The notes: generated by a model not told the origin, from the letters alone. A DNA stretch of 64,000 bases from Legionella sp. PATHC035 (GCF_026191115.1 NZ_JAPHOT010000001.1:1741501-1805500); one strand, 5' to 3'. Positions 45,405 through 54,584 are shown, counted from the stretch's first letter. Made by a program: numbers and translations.

Positions 45405-46718
45405 TTGAAAAATAAAGCAATACTCATTTCAAGTATGGGTAACATTATAGAATGGTTTGATTTTGGGTTATTTATTTTTATGGCTCCAATCATTGGGGGC
45501 AAATTTTTTCCTCAAGAATCAGCAAGCACTGCAACTATTGACGCTTTAATGGTATTTGCAATTGGCTTTATTTGTCGTCCTATTGGCGGTATTTTTTTTG
45601 GTTATTTTGGAGACACTCGAGGCCGGGCAAAAACATTAAGAATTTCAATACTCATTATTACCCTATCCACCTTCTTAGTTGGCATTATTCCTACTTATAA
45701 CGAGATAGGTGTATTCGCTCCGACCCTATTTGTTTTACTGCGATTAATTCAAGGATTATCCATAGGTGGTGAGTATAGCGGTATAATGATTTATCTGGCT
45801 GAATCAGCCTCACCTAAACATCGGGGATTTATTACAAGTTTTGCAGCAAGTGGAGCAAATTTGGGGTTTCTATTTGCAACATTAACATTAATAGTACTTA
45901 ATTTATTTTTTTCTGTGGAAACTATCAATACGTGGGCCTGGCGAATACCTTTTCTTGTAGTAGGTATATTCGGTTCATTACTTACATATTATCGTTTTCA
46001 ATTATCTGAAACCAAAGTGTACTCATATTTAAAAACAAATCATCTTATTGAAAATAGCCCATTTATTACTGGTATCAGATATGCCCCTTACCAACTCTTT
46101 AAAATTTTGGGACTTACTTGTATGAGTGCCACATTTTATTATTTTTTTGTTGGTTATATCGCCACCTATTTAGAACATTACATGGGTTTCCCCTTCAAAA
46201 CAGCATTAACTTTTCAAACGGTCACATTAATTACCATGTTATTTATCGTTCCCATTGGAGGAGTTCTTGGAGATTATTTTAGTCGAAAAAAAATGATAGT
46301 TATCACAAGCCTAGCTATTCTATTATCCATTTTCCCTTGTTTTTATTTATTGCAATTTAAATCATTATTAATGACTTCTTTAGCTCTAGGGGTAGCAACC
46401 CTTCTTAGCTCCCTAGACCAAGGTAATACCATGACAGCCATTGTTGAAAATTGCCCTGAAAATATACGTTACAGCGTCATAGCCTTTTCATACAATTTAG
46501 GAAATGCCTTATTTGGTGGGACTACCCCGCTAATTGTTACCCTGCTTGTAAACAATATTAGTCCTACAGCCCCCTCATATTATCTATTTTTTATGACCGT
46601 TATAGGTTTGATTACAGCAATAACATTGCTTCCAAATAATCAATCCAGGGAGGCAATTTCCTCAGTACGGCCCCAAGATCTATCACTTTTGCCCATATCA
46701 AGCAAAACTAATAAGTAA
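45405..46718 (+). CDS. MFS transporter, metabolite:H+ symporter type
   Basis: The 437-residue protein has about 12 helices and the MHS/ProP-ShiA signature: GNIIEWFDFGLFIF in helix 1, RPIGGIFFGYFGDTRGRAKT in the loop 2-3 motif, and RLIQGLSIGGEYSGIMIYLAE. The start is taken as TTG 45405, which gives the expected N-terminus before GNIIEWFDFG; the nearest ATG would begin inside helix 1. The ribosome-binding site is weak. Substrate unknown; organic-acid or osmolyte carriers dominate this branch. Confidence 0.9.
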   Translation: MKNKAILISSMGNIIEWFDFGLFIFMAPIIGGKFFPQESASTATIDALMVFAIGFICRPIGGIFFGYFGDTRGRAKTLRISILIITLSTFLVGIIPTYNEIGVFAPTLFVLLRLIQGLSIGGEYSGIMIYLAESASPKHRGFITSFAASGANLGFLFATLTLIVLNLFFSVETINTWAWRIPFLVVGIFGSLLTYYRFQLSETKVYSYLKTNHLIENSPFITGIRYAPYQLFKILGLTCMSATFYYFFVGYIATYLEHYMGFPFKTALTFQTVTLITMLFIVPIGGVLGDYFSRKKMIVITSLAILLSIFPCFYLLQFKSLLMTSLALGVATLLSSLDQGNTMTAIVENCPENIRYSVIAFSYNLGNALFGGTTPLIVTLLVNNISPTAPSYYLFFMTVIGLITAITLLPNNQSREAISSVRPQDLSLLPISSKTNK

Positions 46719-46766
46719 GTGCAAAATCTGGAGGTATTGGGCTTAAATTTTGTAAATAAAAAGCAC

Positions 46767-46856
46767 GAGACATATAGGGTCAGCTGACGGTGCCGTGTTT
46801 GTGCCGCAAAATTATTTGTTGCTATAGACTGATTAATAGATCAGTATACAGCAACG
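46767..46856. other. integration-site-like scar with hairpin
   Basis: GAGACATATAGGGTCAG (46771-46787) recurs at 49113. The next bases GGTGCCGTGTTTGTGCCGCA continue into AAATTATTTGTTGCTA and resemble GGTGCCGTTTTGGAGTCGCA at 54695-54714, which lies beside a tRNA 3' end fragment. A hairpin with 15-nt arms (13 paired) follows at 46819-46854. It looks like a remnant of a mobile element end. Confidence 0.4.
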
Positions 46857-46926
46857 CAGACCTACCAAAATGTCAGGTTTATTGTAATAGATCAATTCAT
46901 TTTGACTACGAAAAAATTTAAGTTAC

Positions 46927-47283
46927 TTATTGAGTAAAAGTCCAATCAGACCCAAGTTCATCATCTTTATTATCCTCCTCTTCACCAGGTGTCTCTGGAG
47001 CGTCCTTTTGTGACGATTTGCCATAAATTCTAGCCTCAATAAACTGTTGATTATCAAAGGCTCTGGCTAAGCGTCCAGCGCTAAAATCGGCCATTTCAGC
47101 ATAAGACGTTTCGAATGTCATCCGGGTAACCTCTTTATCTGCTGCATTTCGAATTACTTCATTCCGTGCACCAGCAAACCAAGTGTTAAATTTAAAGGCC
47201 AAAGTATCAATGAATTGTAATAAAGCATGAAGTACTCTATTTTGTTTTTCATCTTCTTGAGCCTCATCTATAGTTTTGTGAAC
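46927..47283 (-). pseudogene. 5'-truncated gene remnant, effector-like C-terminus
   Basis: An open frame without a plausible start ends at 46927. It reads VHKTIDEAQEDEKQNRVLHA, then LLQFIDTLAFKFNTWFAGAR, and finishes EEEDNKDDELGSDWTFTQ, an acidic tail like Dot/Icm signals. Upstream it stops at the 23-bp palindrome at 47286-47308, beyond which another gene ends, so the N-terminal part is missing. A TTG at 47202 could start a 91-residue product, but a fragment is more likely. Confidence 0.6.
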
Positions 47284-47285
47284 GT

Positions 47286-47308
47286 ATGGGGTCAGGCCCT
47301 GACCCCAT
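47286..47308. repeat. 23-bp solo palindrome, second copy
   Basis: It is identical to 45098-45120 and lies exactly between the truncated gene remnant and the stop of the GNAT-like gene at 47320. Confidence 0.75.
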
Positions 47309-47319
47309 TAATGGGGAAA

Positions 47320-48114
47320 TTATTTCCTGATCCCATAGTTTGATTGCATAAATTCAGAATCAAAGGGTTGAGATACCAATTCATTCTCTTGCTCTTTTTT
47401 TTGGTAATAGGTCAATTTTGCTTCCGGATTTAATACCCAGAGATAAGAATTTGCGGCACCTTCAAGCCCTTGAAATGGTGATTGTTCCTTAAAAACAAAA
47501 TCGTTATACGTGCATGAACCTATTAAGGTTTTTTTATTTTCCATAGGACCAATAGTGCCCTTTTCATTTCTATCGTTAGTAAATTCACAATACATGAAAC
47601 CAAAACCTCTTTTTTCAGATAACTTCATGGCTTCATTATTTACTTTTTTGGATAATCCACATCCATGATAGTGAGCATCAACAGCGGTAATAAATAAATG
47701 AGAAATATTATTTTTTACAAATTGTTTTCCCTCAAAATAATGAATACCCAGTTTTTCTAATAAACTAAAAATAGTTTCGAATTTTGGATCAAATTCAGAA
47801 AAGTCCAAGGGATCTGGAGTGAAAATATCTTCTACGATTGCACAAGCCACAATTTTCTTTCCGTCACAAGCAACGATACTAAGACCATCTACGATAGCTT
47901 TTTCCACAACTTTTTGTGCAAAAGGCTTAAACTGAGCCGGTTCTATCCCAAGATGTTTAGTCATAGGCTCGTACTCACAAAATGAGCTCGTAAATAAATC
48001 TACAACTGCATCCATGTGTTCCAATTTTAAAGTTTCATATTGGAACCGCTCATTTGTTGCAAAAAAACCACTCGTTGCTTGGGAAGGGGTTTGCGATGTA
48101 ATTTTAAGAAACAT
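47320..48114 (-). CDS. GNAT-like acetyltransferase
   Basis: The 264-residue soluble protein carries a divergent GNAT core: MDAVVDLFTSSFCEYEPM at the N-terminus, ISHLFITAVDAHYHGCGLSK with the acetyl-CoA loop H-x-G-C-G-L, then FGFMYCEFTNDRNEKG. This resembles arylalkylamine-type GNATs. The start at 48114 follows AAGGTAAAGGAAAT. Its terminal region is rich in charged residues. The substrate is unknown; it is monocistronic. Confidence 0.7.
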   Translation of the reverse strand: MFLKITSQTPSQATSGFFATNERFQYETLKLEHMDAVVDLFTSSFCEYEPMTKHLGIEPAQFKPFAQKVVEKAIVDGLSIVACDGKKIVACAIVEDIFTPDPLDFSEFDPKFETIFSLLEKLGIHYFEGKQFVKNNISHLFITAVDAHYHGCGLSKKVNNEAMKLSEKRGFGFMYCEFTNDRNEKGTIGPMENKKTLIGSCTYNDFVFKEQSPFQGLEGAANSYLWVLNPEAKLTYYQKKEQENELVSQPFDSEFMQSNYGIRK

Positions 48115-48262
48115 TTCCTTTACCTTGTTAAAATTAATTTACTGACTAGAGTAATGAGTAACAAGATGTCTAACTAGGGTAATTTTACCCCTGGTTTAAT
48201 TGAAAAAGTCTTGTTCTTCGCTTTGGGCAATCGGCGTAGACCTCTAGAGTCAAAGAGCCAAG

Positions 48263-48991
48263 TTATTTTTCGAGAATTTTTGAGATTAATTGTGCTCGCG
48301 AATAACATCCTAATTTATCTTTAACGGCCTCAAGATAATGGCCTACTGTGCGTGGAGAAAGATTCAAAATATTGGCAATTTGTTTGATAGACATGCCTTT
48401 TGTTAAATAATATACACATTCTGCTTGGCGTTTACTAAGACCATGTGAAGTAATTTCATCCATTGTTGGACAATTTATATGAGAATGATTTAGAGCTTGA
48501 TCGGCAAAGAATGATGAAAAGACGTCATCACTTTCAAATTCCATCGCAATGCATATAGTCCCAACTACTTTTTTAGAGCGCAAGCACAGCGGCCACTTAT
48601 AACTCAGTGCTCTTCCCACCTCTCCATTGGTCAATTTACCCGTTTCAATTGCTATTTTAGGCTTAGCATGATGTATCACTTGTTTGTCATTGAGTCTAAA
48701 ATTTGGAGCAGAGGCCGCCCAGCATAGATCAAAATCAGTACAGCCCAAAATATCTTTAGAGCCGTTAAAACCTAAACTTTGAGCTAGCTTTTCACTGCAC
48801 CCAAGATAGGCCCCATTTTCATTTTTCCAAAATAGATGTACGGGCGTGTTATCCAAAAAATTGATATCGAGGGTATCAAACAGTTCGGGATCAGATATTT
48901 TCATGAGCTGCTGTATGAAACCAAGCATGAAAGGCCAAGGTCCGGTAAATTGTAAGACGTATACTTTAATATCTATTTGAATAGATGACAA
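48263..48991 (-). CDS. PAS-LuxR transcription regulator
   Basis: The 242-residue protein has a PAS-like sensor domain (VHLFWKNENGAYLGCSEKLA, residues 52-71) and a C-terminal LuxR/FixJ helix-turn-helix (LSKRQAECVYYLTKGMSIKQ then IANILNLSPRTVGHYLEAVK). This layout matches the LuxR-type regulators numerous in Legionella. The true start could be the ATG at MLGF or MKIS, about 20 codons in. It lacks an autoinducer-binding domain. Confidence 0.85.
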   Translation of the reverse strand: MSSIQIDIKVYVLQFTGPWPFMLGFIQQLMKISDPELFDTLDINFLDNTPVHLFWKNENGAYLGCSEKLAQSLGFNGSKDILGCTDFDLCWAASAPNFRLNDKQVIHHAKPKIAIETGKLTNGEVGRALSYKWPLCLRSKKVVGTICIAMEFESDDVFSSFFADQALNHSHINCPTMDEITSHGLSKRQAECVYYLTKGMSIKQIANILNLSPRTVGHYLEAVKDKLGCYSRAQLISKILEK

Positions 48992-49416
48992 TTAATGACA
49001 TCGAGAGGTAACGTCTTCTATTTTTCCAACAATAAAACCATTGTCAGTTTGAATGCGGTGCTTAAGCCTTAGACTAACATTGACTTTAATACCAGCAACA
49101 AAAAATTAACACGAGACATATAGGGTCAATAGAAAGAAAAAGGGATGCTTCTTTCGAAAAAGAAGCTAAAGCAATGGCACAAAGTCAATTGGAAATAGAA
49201 CTCGTTTCTTAGAAACTTAATTTAATGAATATTCCTGACTCCAAGTCTTGAGATATTCCAAAGTATTTACCCATATGGGGAAGATGAGAAACTGACTACC
49301 TGTAAATGAAACTCAAAAATTAATTTTGTTGGTTCATTAGAGAATAGTTTTTGATGCAGGAGCCGTGTGGATTGCATATCCAGCCCAAACTGGCAATGAA
49401 AACTCGGCCGTTCTTT
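48992..49416. other. 425-bp gap with a coding remnant
   Basis: Apart from the remnant at 49120-49212 and the promoter space of the LuxR gene, nothing is recognised. CACGAGACATATAGGGTCA at 49110-49128 repeats the sequence at 46769-46787. Confidence 0.4.
49120..49212 (+). pseudogene. 3' end of a lost gene
   Basis: The frame reads HIGSIERKRDASFEKEAKAM, then AQSQLEIELVS and TAG. The Glu-rich helix plus short tail is effector-like. The 5' part is missing and begins at the ACATATAGGGTCA repeat junction. Confidence 0.4.
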
Positions 49417-50310
49417 TTAGGCATGAGATAACACAGGAAACATCACTTTATTTTCAACAAAAATTCTATCCTTATCTTGCTGAATAAAAAGGACATCATC
49501 CCCAATATTTTCTTTTATTTCATAAGAAGTACAATCTTTTGGAGTAAATCCGAATAGAACTTCATTGATGCTTGAATCACATAATGAATGTATTATTTCA
49601 TCTAATCCCACCTGGGTTTTTCCAAATATGTCTAACAAATGAAGTTGATTATGATTGAATTTCGCAACTACGATAACATCTAGTTCTTGAATATAATAGA
49701 CATTATCTTTTAAAAATTGCACACAAGAAAACATAACAAGATCAGCATTCTCCTTCATAAAGAGCGCCCCAAAGCCTTGGTTGTTTTTTGCATAATCATA
49801 GAGCTTATCTCTGTTTGATTGAACCTGCATATCTAATTTGGAAAAGTTTGCACGTTTGATAGGGTTTTCCACTCGTTTGAAAAAGGAATATTCTTTTACT
49901 TTCACAAAACCAAATTTTGGATAAAGCTCTAATGCTGAAGGATTAGCATAAAGATAAATAAAGTTGCATTTCTGATTCCATTCAGACAATACATGTTCCA
50001 TCAAAAATCGACTCAATCCTTTATTTTTATACGCCTCATCGGTCATGACTGTGCCGATTTGAATATATCGCTGCTGGTGACCTAATACCTGAAAATTCAT
50101 TATGTTGACCGAAACATTAGCTACTGCCCTGTCTCCATAAAACAGAGTATAAGGTATGTATTTTTCATTCCAATATCCTGCTTGATACCAATCTTCAAAT
50201 GAAATACCAAAAGTTTTTTTTGCTAAATTATTTAACTGAGCTCTGTAGTTATCTTCTTTTTGGTATCCTATGAGAAAGGTATACTCTTTATTGTTCAAAG
50301 TTATTTTCAT
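49417..50310 (-). CDS. GNAT-family acetyltransferase, Eis-like two-domain type
   Basis: The 297-residue protein has an N-terminal GNAT domain: YIQIGTVMTDEAYKNKGLSR (residues 82-101) holds the acetyl-CoA loop K-N-K-G-L-S, and NFIYLYANPSALELYPKFGF the C-terminal strand and helix. A second, diverged domain follows to residue 297, as in Eis and related enzymes. The start is ATG 50310. Substrate unknown. Confidence 0.82.
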   Translation of the reverse strand: MKITLNNKEYTFLIGYQKEDNYRAQLNNLAKKTFGISFEDWYQAGYWNEKYIPYTLFYGDRAVANVSVNIMNFQVLGHQQRYIQIGTVMTDEAYKNKGLSRFLMEHVLSEWNQKCNFIYLYANPSALELYPKFGFVKVKEYSFFKRVENPIKRANFSKLDMQVQSNRDKLYDYAKNNQGFGALFMKENADLVMFSCVQFLKDNVYYIQELDVIVVAKFNHNQLHLLDIFGKTQVGLDEIIHSLCDSSINEVLFGFTPKDCTSYEIKENIGDDVLFIQQDKDRIFVENKVMFPVLSHA

Positions 50311-50821
50311 ATAAAATCTCTTAATTTTATTTATAACTGAGTCTTTATTAAACTAATTTGGCGTGTATTTTACGGATATATGTAGATAATGATAGAGCGA
50401 CGGTTAAAAGTTGTGTATGGTCCAAAAAGATCAGGCAGCTTTCCCCTTCTCTACGGAACCATTTTGTTTGATTTCTCTGATACCATCGACGAATTTTACA
50501 CCACACACGCACATATAGGCTCAGGCCTTGAATTGTGAATTTTTCATTAAAAGTTAATTAAACTCACAATTCAAGGCTGGACCCCATTAGCTGTAAAGGG
50601 TCCAGGGGATCAAATTTGATGGTATTTTTAAACGCTGGAATTATAGAGTTTGCCCCATACAAATTGGATCGCGAATGTTCCAAAAACGGGAAATTATTTC
50701 GCTCACGTCCCTTAGCTTAAAAATATATACTATATTTTATGAGAGAAAGATTGGAAAAAGTCTTTTAATTCATAAGCTCATTTTCACTATAGGTTAAAGC
50801 TCTGGGCAGAGGGAGGTAGAA
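50311..50821. other. 511-bp gap with one repeat and a weak coding scrap
   Basis: It contains the repeat at 50518-50587. On the minus strand a frame ending at 50431 reads GVKFVDGIREIKQNGSVEKG KAA and starts at the repeat edge, possibly the tail of a lost gene. AGGGAGGT before 50822 is the ribosome-binding site of the aldolase gene. Confidence 0.4.
50518..50587. repeat. palindromic GGCTCAGGCC repeat, short subfamily
   Basis: The 70-bp copy is near identical to 42664-42732: left GGCTCAGGCCTTGAATTGTG, right CACAATTCAAGGCTGGACCC, centre TTTTTCATTAAAAGTTAATT. Confidence 0.8.
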
Positions 50822-51595
50822 ATGACTACTGCAGGGGTATACTATAAAGAGTGCCCTAGAGGTATGACTCATGACGAATGGGCTGCACGTGTCGATTTAG
50901 CTGCACTCTATCGTCTTGTTGCCTGGAAAGGTTGGGACGATCTGATCTTCACTCACATATCAATGCGAGTACCTGGAAGCAAACACCATTACCTGCTAAG
51001 CCCATTCGGTTTAATGTTTGAAGAAGTGACCGCTTCAAGCCTGATGAAGGTTGATGTAGAAGGTCATGTTATTGAGTCGGAAAGCAAAATGATCAATCCA
51101 GCAGCTTTTACCATCCACAGTGCAATCTATAAGGCACGTGACGATGCAAAATGCGTTATCCATCTTCATACCTTAGATGGTGTTGCGCTCTCTGTGTGCG
51201 CAGAAGGGCTATTACCACTGACGCAGAATGCCATGATCATTAGTGGCGAGCTTGCTTATCATGACTATGAAGGTATTGTGCTTGATTCTCAGGAAGGGGA
51301 AAAGCTGGTTGCTGATTTAGGCTCCAAACATCTCATGCTGCTTCGCAATCACGGAACCTTAGCGGTGGGACCTAACTGTGGGGCTGCCTGGTTACTGATT
51401 TACTACTTAGAATCTGCGTGCTCGATGCAGTTACGCGCCACAACCCATAGCAGAGAACTGAATAAACCGATACAGGGTATCCCTGAAAAAGTTCATAAAA
51501 TGAGTCGCGCTTGGTACGATGGAACCTTGGGTACGTTTGCCTGGCCTACTTTTCTGCGAAAACTTGACCGCATTGATCCTAGGTACCGAACCTAA
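50822..51595 (+). CDS. class II aldolase/adducin-family protein
   Basis: The 257-residue protein has the adducin/FucA fold: ITHISMRVPG-type N-terminal strand (FTHISMRVPGSKHHYLLSPF), FTIHSAIYKARDDAKCVIHL with the zinc His pair in HLHT, and HLMLLRNHGTLAVGPNCGAA with the third His. The zinc ligands are all present, so it may be an active aldolase or decarboxylase. It is followed at 13 bp by a TauD-type dioxygenase, probably one operon. The substrate is unknown. Confidence 0.9.
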   Translation: MTTAGVYYKECPRGMTHDEWAARVDLAALYRLVAWKGWDDLIFTHISMRVPGSKHHYLLSPFGLMFEEVTASSLMKVDVEGHVIESESKMINPAAFTIHSAIYKARDDAKCVIHLHTLDGVALSVCAEGLLPLTQNAMIISGELAYHDYEGIVLDSQEGEKLVADLGSKHLMLLRNHGTLAVGPNCGAAWLLIYYLESACSMQLRATTHSRELNKPIQGIPEKVHKMSRAWYDGTLGTFAWPTFLRKLDRIDPRYRT

Positions 51596-51607
51596 AGAAA
51601 CCTACGT

Positions 51608-52588
51608 ATGAAAACATATACCACTTTAGAACAAGGCATTCATTTTCTTACCAGAAAACATACCTCAATTCCTACGCAAGAGCTTAAAGGCGAATGCGCC
51701 TGGAAGGCTAAGGAAATTGGAAGTCCTGAAACATTCGCACATCATTTGTCTTTAGCCGAAATCAACGCTATAGATACTTTAGTTGATGAAGTCGAAGCAT
51801 TAAATATCAGGCTTGATGAAATCGGGCCAGGTGACTGGGGTAATGTCAAGTTACAATTACTTGTTGATGAATGTTGCACTGCATTGTTTCAAGGTCGAGG
51901 CTTTGTGCTGATCCGCGGTATTCCGATTGAGCGTTGGTCCCTAGCACGCGCTAAACTATTCATGGCAATTTTCGGCAGTCAATTTGGCCATTTAGGCATC
52001 CAAAACCCTCAAAATGACCTCATTGGCGAAGTATGTAATCACCCCGAGGTAAATATCAACTATGCACGGAATTACCTCACAAACCAGGAGTTTCGTCCTC
52101 ATTGCGACGGCGCTGACCTAGTCGGACTCCTTACCATCCGACCTGCGGCACAAGGTGGGGAAAGTCGCTTGACGAGTTCCGTTTCTGTATTCAATGCATT
52201 ACTCAACGAGTCACCACATCTGATACACCGATTGTTTGAGCCTGTATTACTCGACTTACGCAACGAACAAGCTCCAGGAACTCCCCCAGTTGTCTGGATA
52301 ACACCTTGTGCACACCATGAGGGTCAACTGAAAACGGTTTATCTCTCAGATTATTTCCGCAGTGCAGACCGTCATCCGGGAGTTACAATTGATCCTGAAG
52401 CAAAAATTTTGTTTAACGTATATGATCGCCTTGCCACTCACCCTGATCTTGAATTACGCTTCACTCTGAAAGCAGGGGATTTACTGATTATCAATAACCA
52501 CGTTATCCTCCATGCACGTGATGCATTTGTCGATGTACCCCATGCGAAACGCCTTCTGCTTCGTTTCCTCGTATCCTCCAATCGCTAA
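51608..52588 (+). CDS. TauD/TfdA-family Fe(II)/2-oxoglutarate-type dioxygenase
   Basis: The 326-residue protein has the facial triad: H-x-D in RPHCDGADLVGLL, and the distal His in NNHVILHARDAF. RGFVLIRGIPIERW near residue 100 is the typical TauD-like N-terminal strand and helix, and QGGESRLTSSVSVFN follows. The Arg in KRLLLRFLV is in the 2-oxoglutarate-binding position. It is paired with a class II aldolase-like gene, suggesting a small-molecule modification pathway. Confidence 0.88.
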   Translation: MKTYTTLEQGIHFLTRKHTSIPTQELKGECAWKAKEIGSPETFAHHLSLAEINAIDTLVDEVEALNIRLDEIGPGDWGNVKLQLLVDECCTALFQGRGFVLIRGIPIERWSLARAKLFMAIFGSQFGHLGIQNPQNDLIGEVCNHPEVNINYARNYLTNQEFRPHCDGADLVGLLTIRPAAQGGESRLTSSVSVFNALLNESPHLIHRLFEPVLLDLRNEQAPGTPPVVWITPCAHHEGQLKTVYLSDYFRSADRHPGVTIDPEAKILFNVYDRLATHPDLELRFTLKAGDLLIINNHVILHARDAFVDVPHAKRLLLRFLVSSNR

Positions 52589-52596
52589 TTTGATAA

Positions 52597-52770
52597 ATTT
52601 TTGGACTTTGGAATATCCCTGACACTCAGCGTAGATACTCAGTTGATTATCGACAGTATAAATTTGTAAATACTTAACTCGTTTTAGAAGCAAAAAGATA
52701 TTTAATTAACAAAGCTAAGAAATGGATTGATAATCAAATTAAATCAGGGACACTTAGAGCAATCAAATAA
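52597..52770 (+). pseudogene. C-terminal coding remnant with an internal stop
   Basis: One frame reads IFGLWNIPDTQRRYSVDYRQ, then YKFVNT, TAA at 52675, then LVLEAKRYLINKAKKWIDNQ and IKSGTLRAIK with a final TAA. The coding character on both sides of the stop suggests a nonsense mutation in a lost gene's 3' part. Family unknown. Confidence 0.4.
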
Positions 52771-52788
52771 TACTCAATGGTGCCGTAC

Positions 52789-52905
52789 GGGTCAGGCCTT
52801 GGATTGTGAATCTTCTCCTGACATGTTTTTTTAACCCATTTCATCTGAGCGTCAATAGAAGCCTCAATCTTTAATTGAAATTCACAATTCAAGGCATGAC
52901 CCCAT
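52789..52905. repeat. palindromic GGGTCAGGCC repeat with a unique interior
   Basis: The ends GGGTCAGGCCTTGGATTGTG and CACAATTCAAGGCATGACCC match the family, but about 75 bp of interior is unlike the other copies. GGTGCCGT just before it resembles the scars at 46790 and 54695. Confidence 0.6.
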
Positions 52906-53033
52906 TGATTTTGAACCTTGATTAATGGATAAGGCATGTAAGCTGAGCTGCCCAGCGCATAATGTTGCGTGTTACTAGAAATTGATAAATTAAAAACATA
53001 ATATTAACTCAAGTATTAGCAGTTCATCAGAGT

Positions 53034-53058
53034 ACCTGCTAGGCTTTGCAGCCCAGCC
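53034..53058. repeat. short palindromic repeat, GGCTTTGCAGCC type, second copy
   Basis: CTAGGCTTTGCAGCCCAGCC and the following TACG match 12694-12721. The rest of the 52906-53098 space is AT-rich, with no gene. Confidence 0.5.
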
Positions 53059-53098
53059 TACGTTTGCTGAAACAACAAATAAAAAAGGATTTGCTATC

Positions 53099-54166
53099 AT
53101 GAGCAATTGTAGCCCCCATCGTCTTTCTTTTTTAGATAGGTATTTAACTTTCTGGATTTTCCTGACTATGGCGGCAGGTGTTGGTGTCGGTTCATTTTTT
53201 CCCAGAGCACCACTATTTATCAATTCATTATCTATTGGCTCTACCAATATCCCTATTGCACTTGGACTGATTTTAATGATGTACCCTCCTCTTGCCCGGG
53301 TTAAATATGAGGAGTTACCTCTAGTATTTAAAGATTGGCACATCTTGTTATTGTCCTTAATTCAAAATTGGCTTGTTGGACCATTTCTCATGTTTGGGCT
53401 GGCTGTTTTATTCTTGCATAGCTACCCTGAATATATGACTGGACTCATTCTCATTGGGTTAGCGCGGTGTATTGCCATGGTAATTGTCTGGAATCAGCTG
53501 GCTGAGGGCGATAATCAGTATGTTGCAGCCTTAGTCGCGTTTAACAGCATTTTCCAACTATTATTTTTTACCATCTACGCTTGGTTTTTTCTCACTATCT
53601 TACCAACTTTGGTAGGTATGGCTGGACAAATAATTCACATCAATTTTATAACCATTGCGGAAAGTGTATTTATTTATCTTGGGATTCCCTTTTTTGCCGG
53701 ATTTCTAACCCGCTTTATATTGATAAAGAAAAAAGGGCTGACTTGGTATGAAACACATTTTTTACCCAAAATTTCTCCTATTACCTTAGTTGCTTTGCTT
53801 TTTACAGTTTTGGCAATGTTTTCTTTGAAAGGAGCTATGGTTTTACAACTTCCACTGGATGTAATACGTATTGCAATTCCCTTGACACTTTATTTTATTG
53901 TTATGTTCTTCATTAGTTTTGCAATGGGTAAGATAATTGGTGCTAATTATGAAAAAACAACTGCAGCATCTTTTACAGCAGCAAGTAATAATTTTGAACT
54001 GGCTATTGCTGTAGCAATAGCCACATTCGGACTAAATTCTGGTATTGCTTTTACTACAGTCATTGGTCCGCTGGTTGAAGTTCCCGTTCTTATTTCATTA
54101 GTGAATGTTGCCTTTAGGCTAAAGCGTTCCTGGTTTTCAAAAGGAAATCTGGAACCGAAAAAATAG
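53099..54166 (+). CDS. acr3: ACR3-family arsenite permease
   Basis: The 355-residue, roughly ten-helix membrane protein opens with [20 protein letters not shown], typical of ACR3. It contains [20 protein letters not shown], including the conserved cysteine needed for arsenite transport, and [19 protein letters not shown] near the end, an ACR3 hallmark. No arsR or arsC lies beside it. A serine-recombinase fragment directly downstream suggests arrival on a mobile element. Confidence 0.9.
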   Translation: MSNCSPHRLSFLDRYLTFWIFLTMAAGVGVGSFFPRAPLFINSLSIGSTNIPIALGLILMMYPPLARVKYEELPLVFKDWHILLLSLIQNWLVGPFLMFGLAVLFLHSYPEYMTGLILIGLARCIAMVIVWNQLAEGDNQYVAALVAFNSIFQLLFFTIYAWFFLTILPTLVGMAGQIIHINFITIAESVFIYLGIPFFAGFLTRFILIKKKGLTWYETHFLPKISPITLVALLFTVLAMFSLKGAMVLQLPLDVIRIAIPLTLYFIVMFFISFAMGKIIGANYEKTTAASFTAASNNFELAIAVAIATFGLNSGIAFTTVIGPLVEVPVLISLVNVAFRLKRSWFSKGNLEPKK

Positions 54167-54192
54167 ATATCCTCTGCCATTAAAATACTCAA

Positions 54193-54303
54193 TCTTGCAC
54201 CACTTATTTTATCTGTAACAATTGGTTCACATCCTGCTTTTTTAAGCGCATCAAGTTGCAAGTCTACATTTTGCTCATGTGTTGATACTCTGGCATACCC
54301 TAG
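54193..54303 (-). pseudogene. N-terminal fragment of a serine recombinase (Tn3-type resolvase/invertase)
   Basis: The minus strand reads [20 protein letters not shown], then [17 protein letters not shown], the start of a resolvase with the catalytic serine in RVST. Homology ends there, next to the acr3 stop, and the catalytic core and DNA-binding parts are absent. It is probably a relic of a Tn3-like transposon. Confidence 0.8.
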
Positions 54304-54553
54304 TCTGATTATTATTTCTTGTTGTTCAGAACGGCTAAAAAATAGATTAAAATGAACTTTGATTTATGTATGGGGTTTTCGAACTTGTTTTCGCAGTGAA
54401 TTACAATTTTAAACATCTATTTTGAGCGTTCACAAACCCAGCGTTTTATGGAATAGAATGTTAAGAAGATAATTGAAATTTACTAAAGAATAAGTCCAAA
54501 TAAACCCTTTGAAATGAAAACACAAATTAAATTCCATATATCAAAGATTTATA

Positions 54554-54584
54554 TGGTGGAGCCGGCGGGGATCGAACCCGCTAC
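54554..54584 (-). other. 3' end of a tRNA or tmRNA, lone fragment (att-site remnant)
   Basis: The minus strand reads GCGGGTTCGATCCCCGC, a perfect T-arm, followed by CGGCTCC-A-CCA, an acceptor 3' half with CCA. No D or anticodon arm lies upstream. The end CTCCACCA after a CGGGTTC arm resembles the tmRNA 3' end. AAAGACCATGAAA and its inverted copy TTTCATGGTCTG flank at 54609 and 54674. It looks like an integrase attachment site left by an island. Confidence 0.7.

Noticed and set aside
50431-50505. Minus-strand scrap reading VKFVDGIREIKQ and ending at a repeat edge
   Set aside because: It has the look of a transposase or effector tail, but it is too short to name and has no start; noted only in the gap description.
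54554-54584. A complete tRNA gene on the minus strand
   Set aside because: Only the T-arm and acceptor 3' half with CCA are present; no D-arm, anticodon arm or acceptor 5' half is found upstream.
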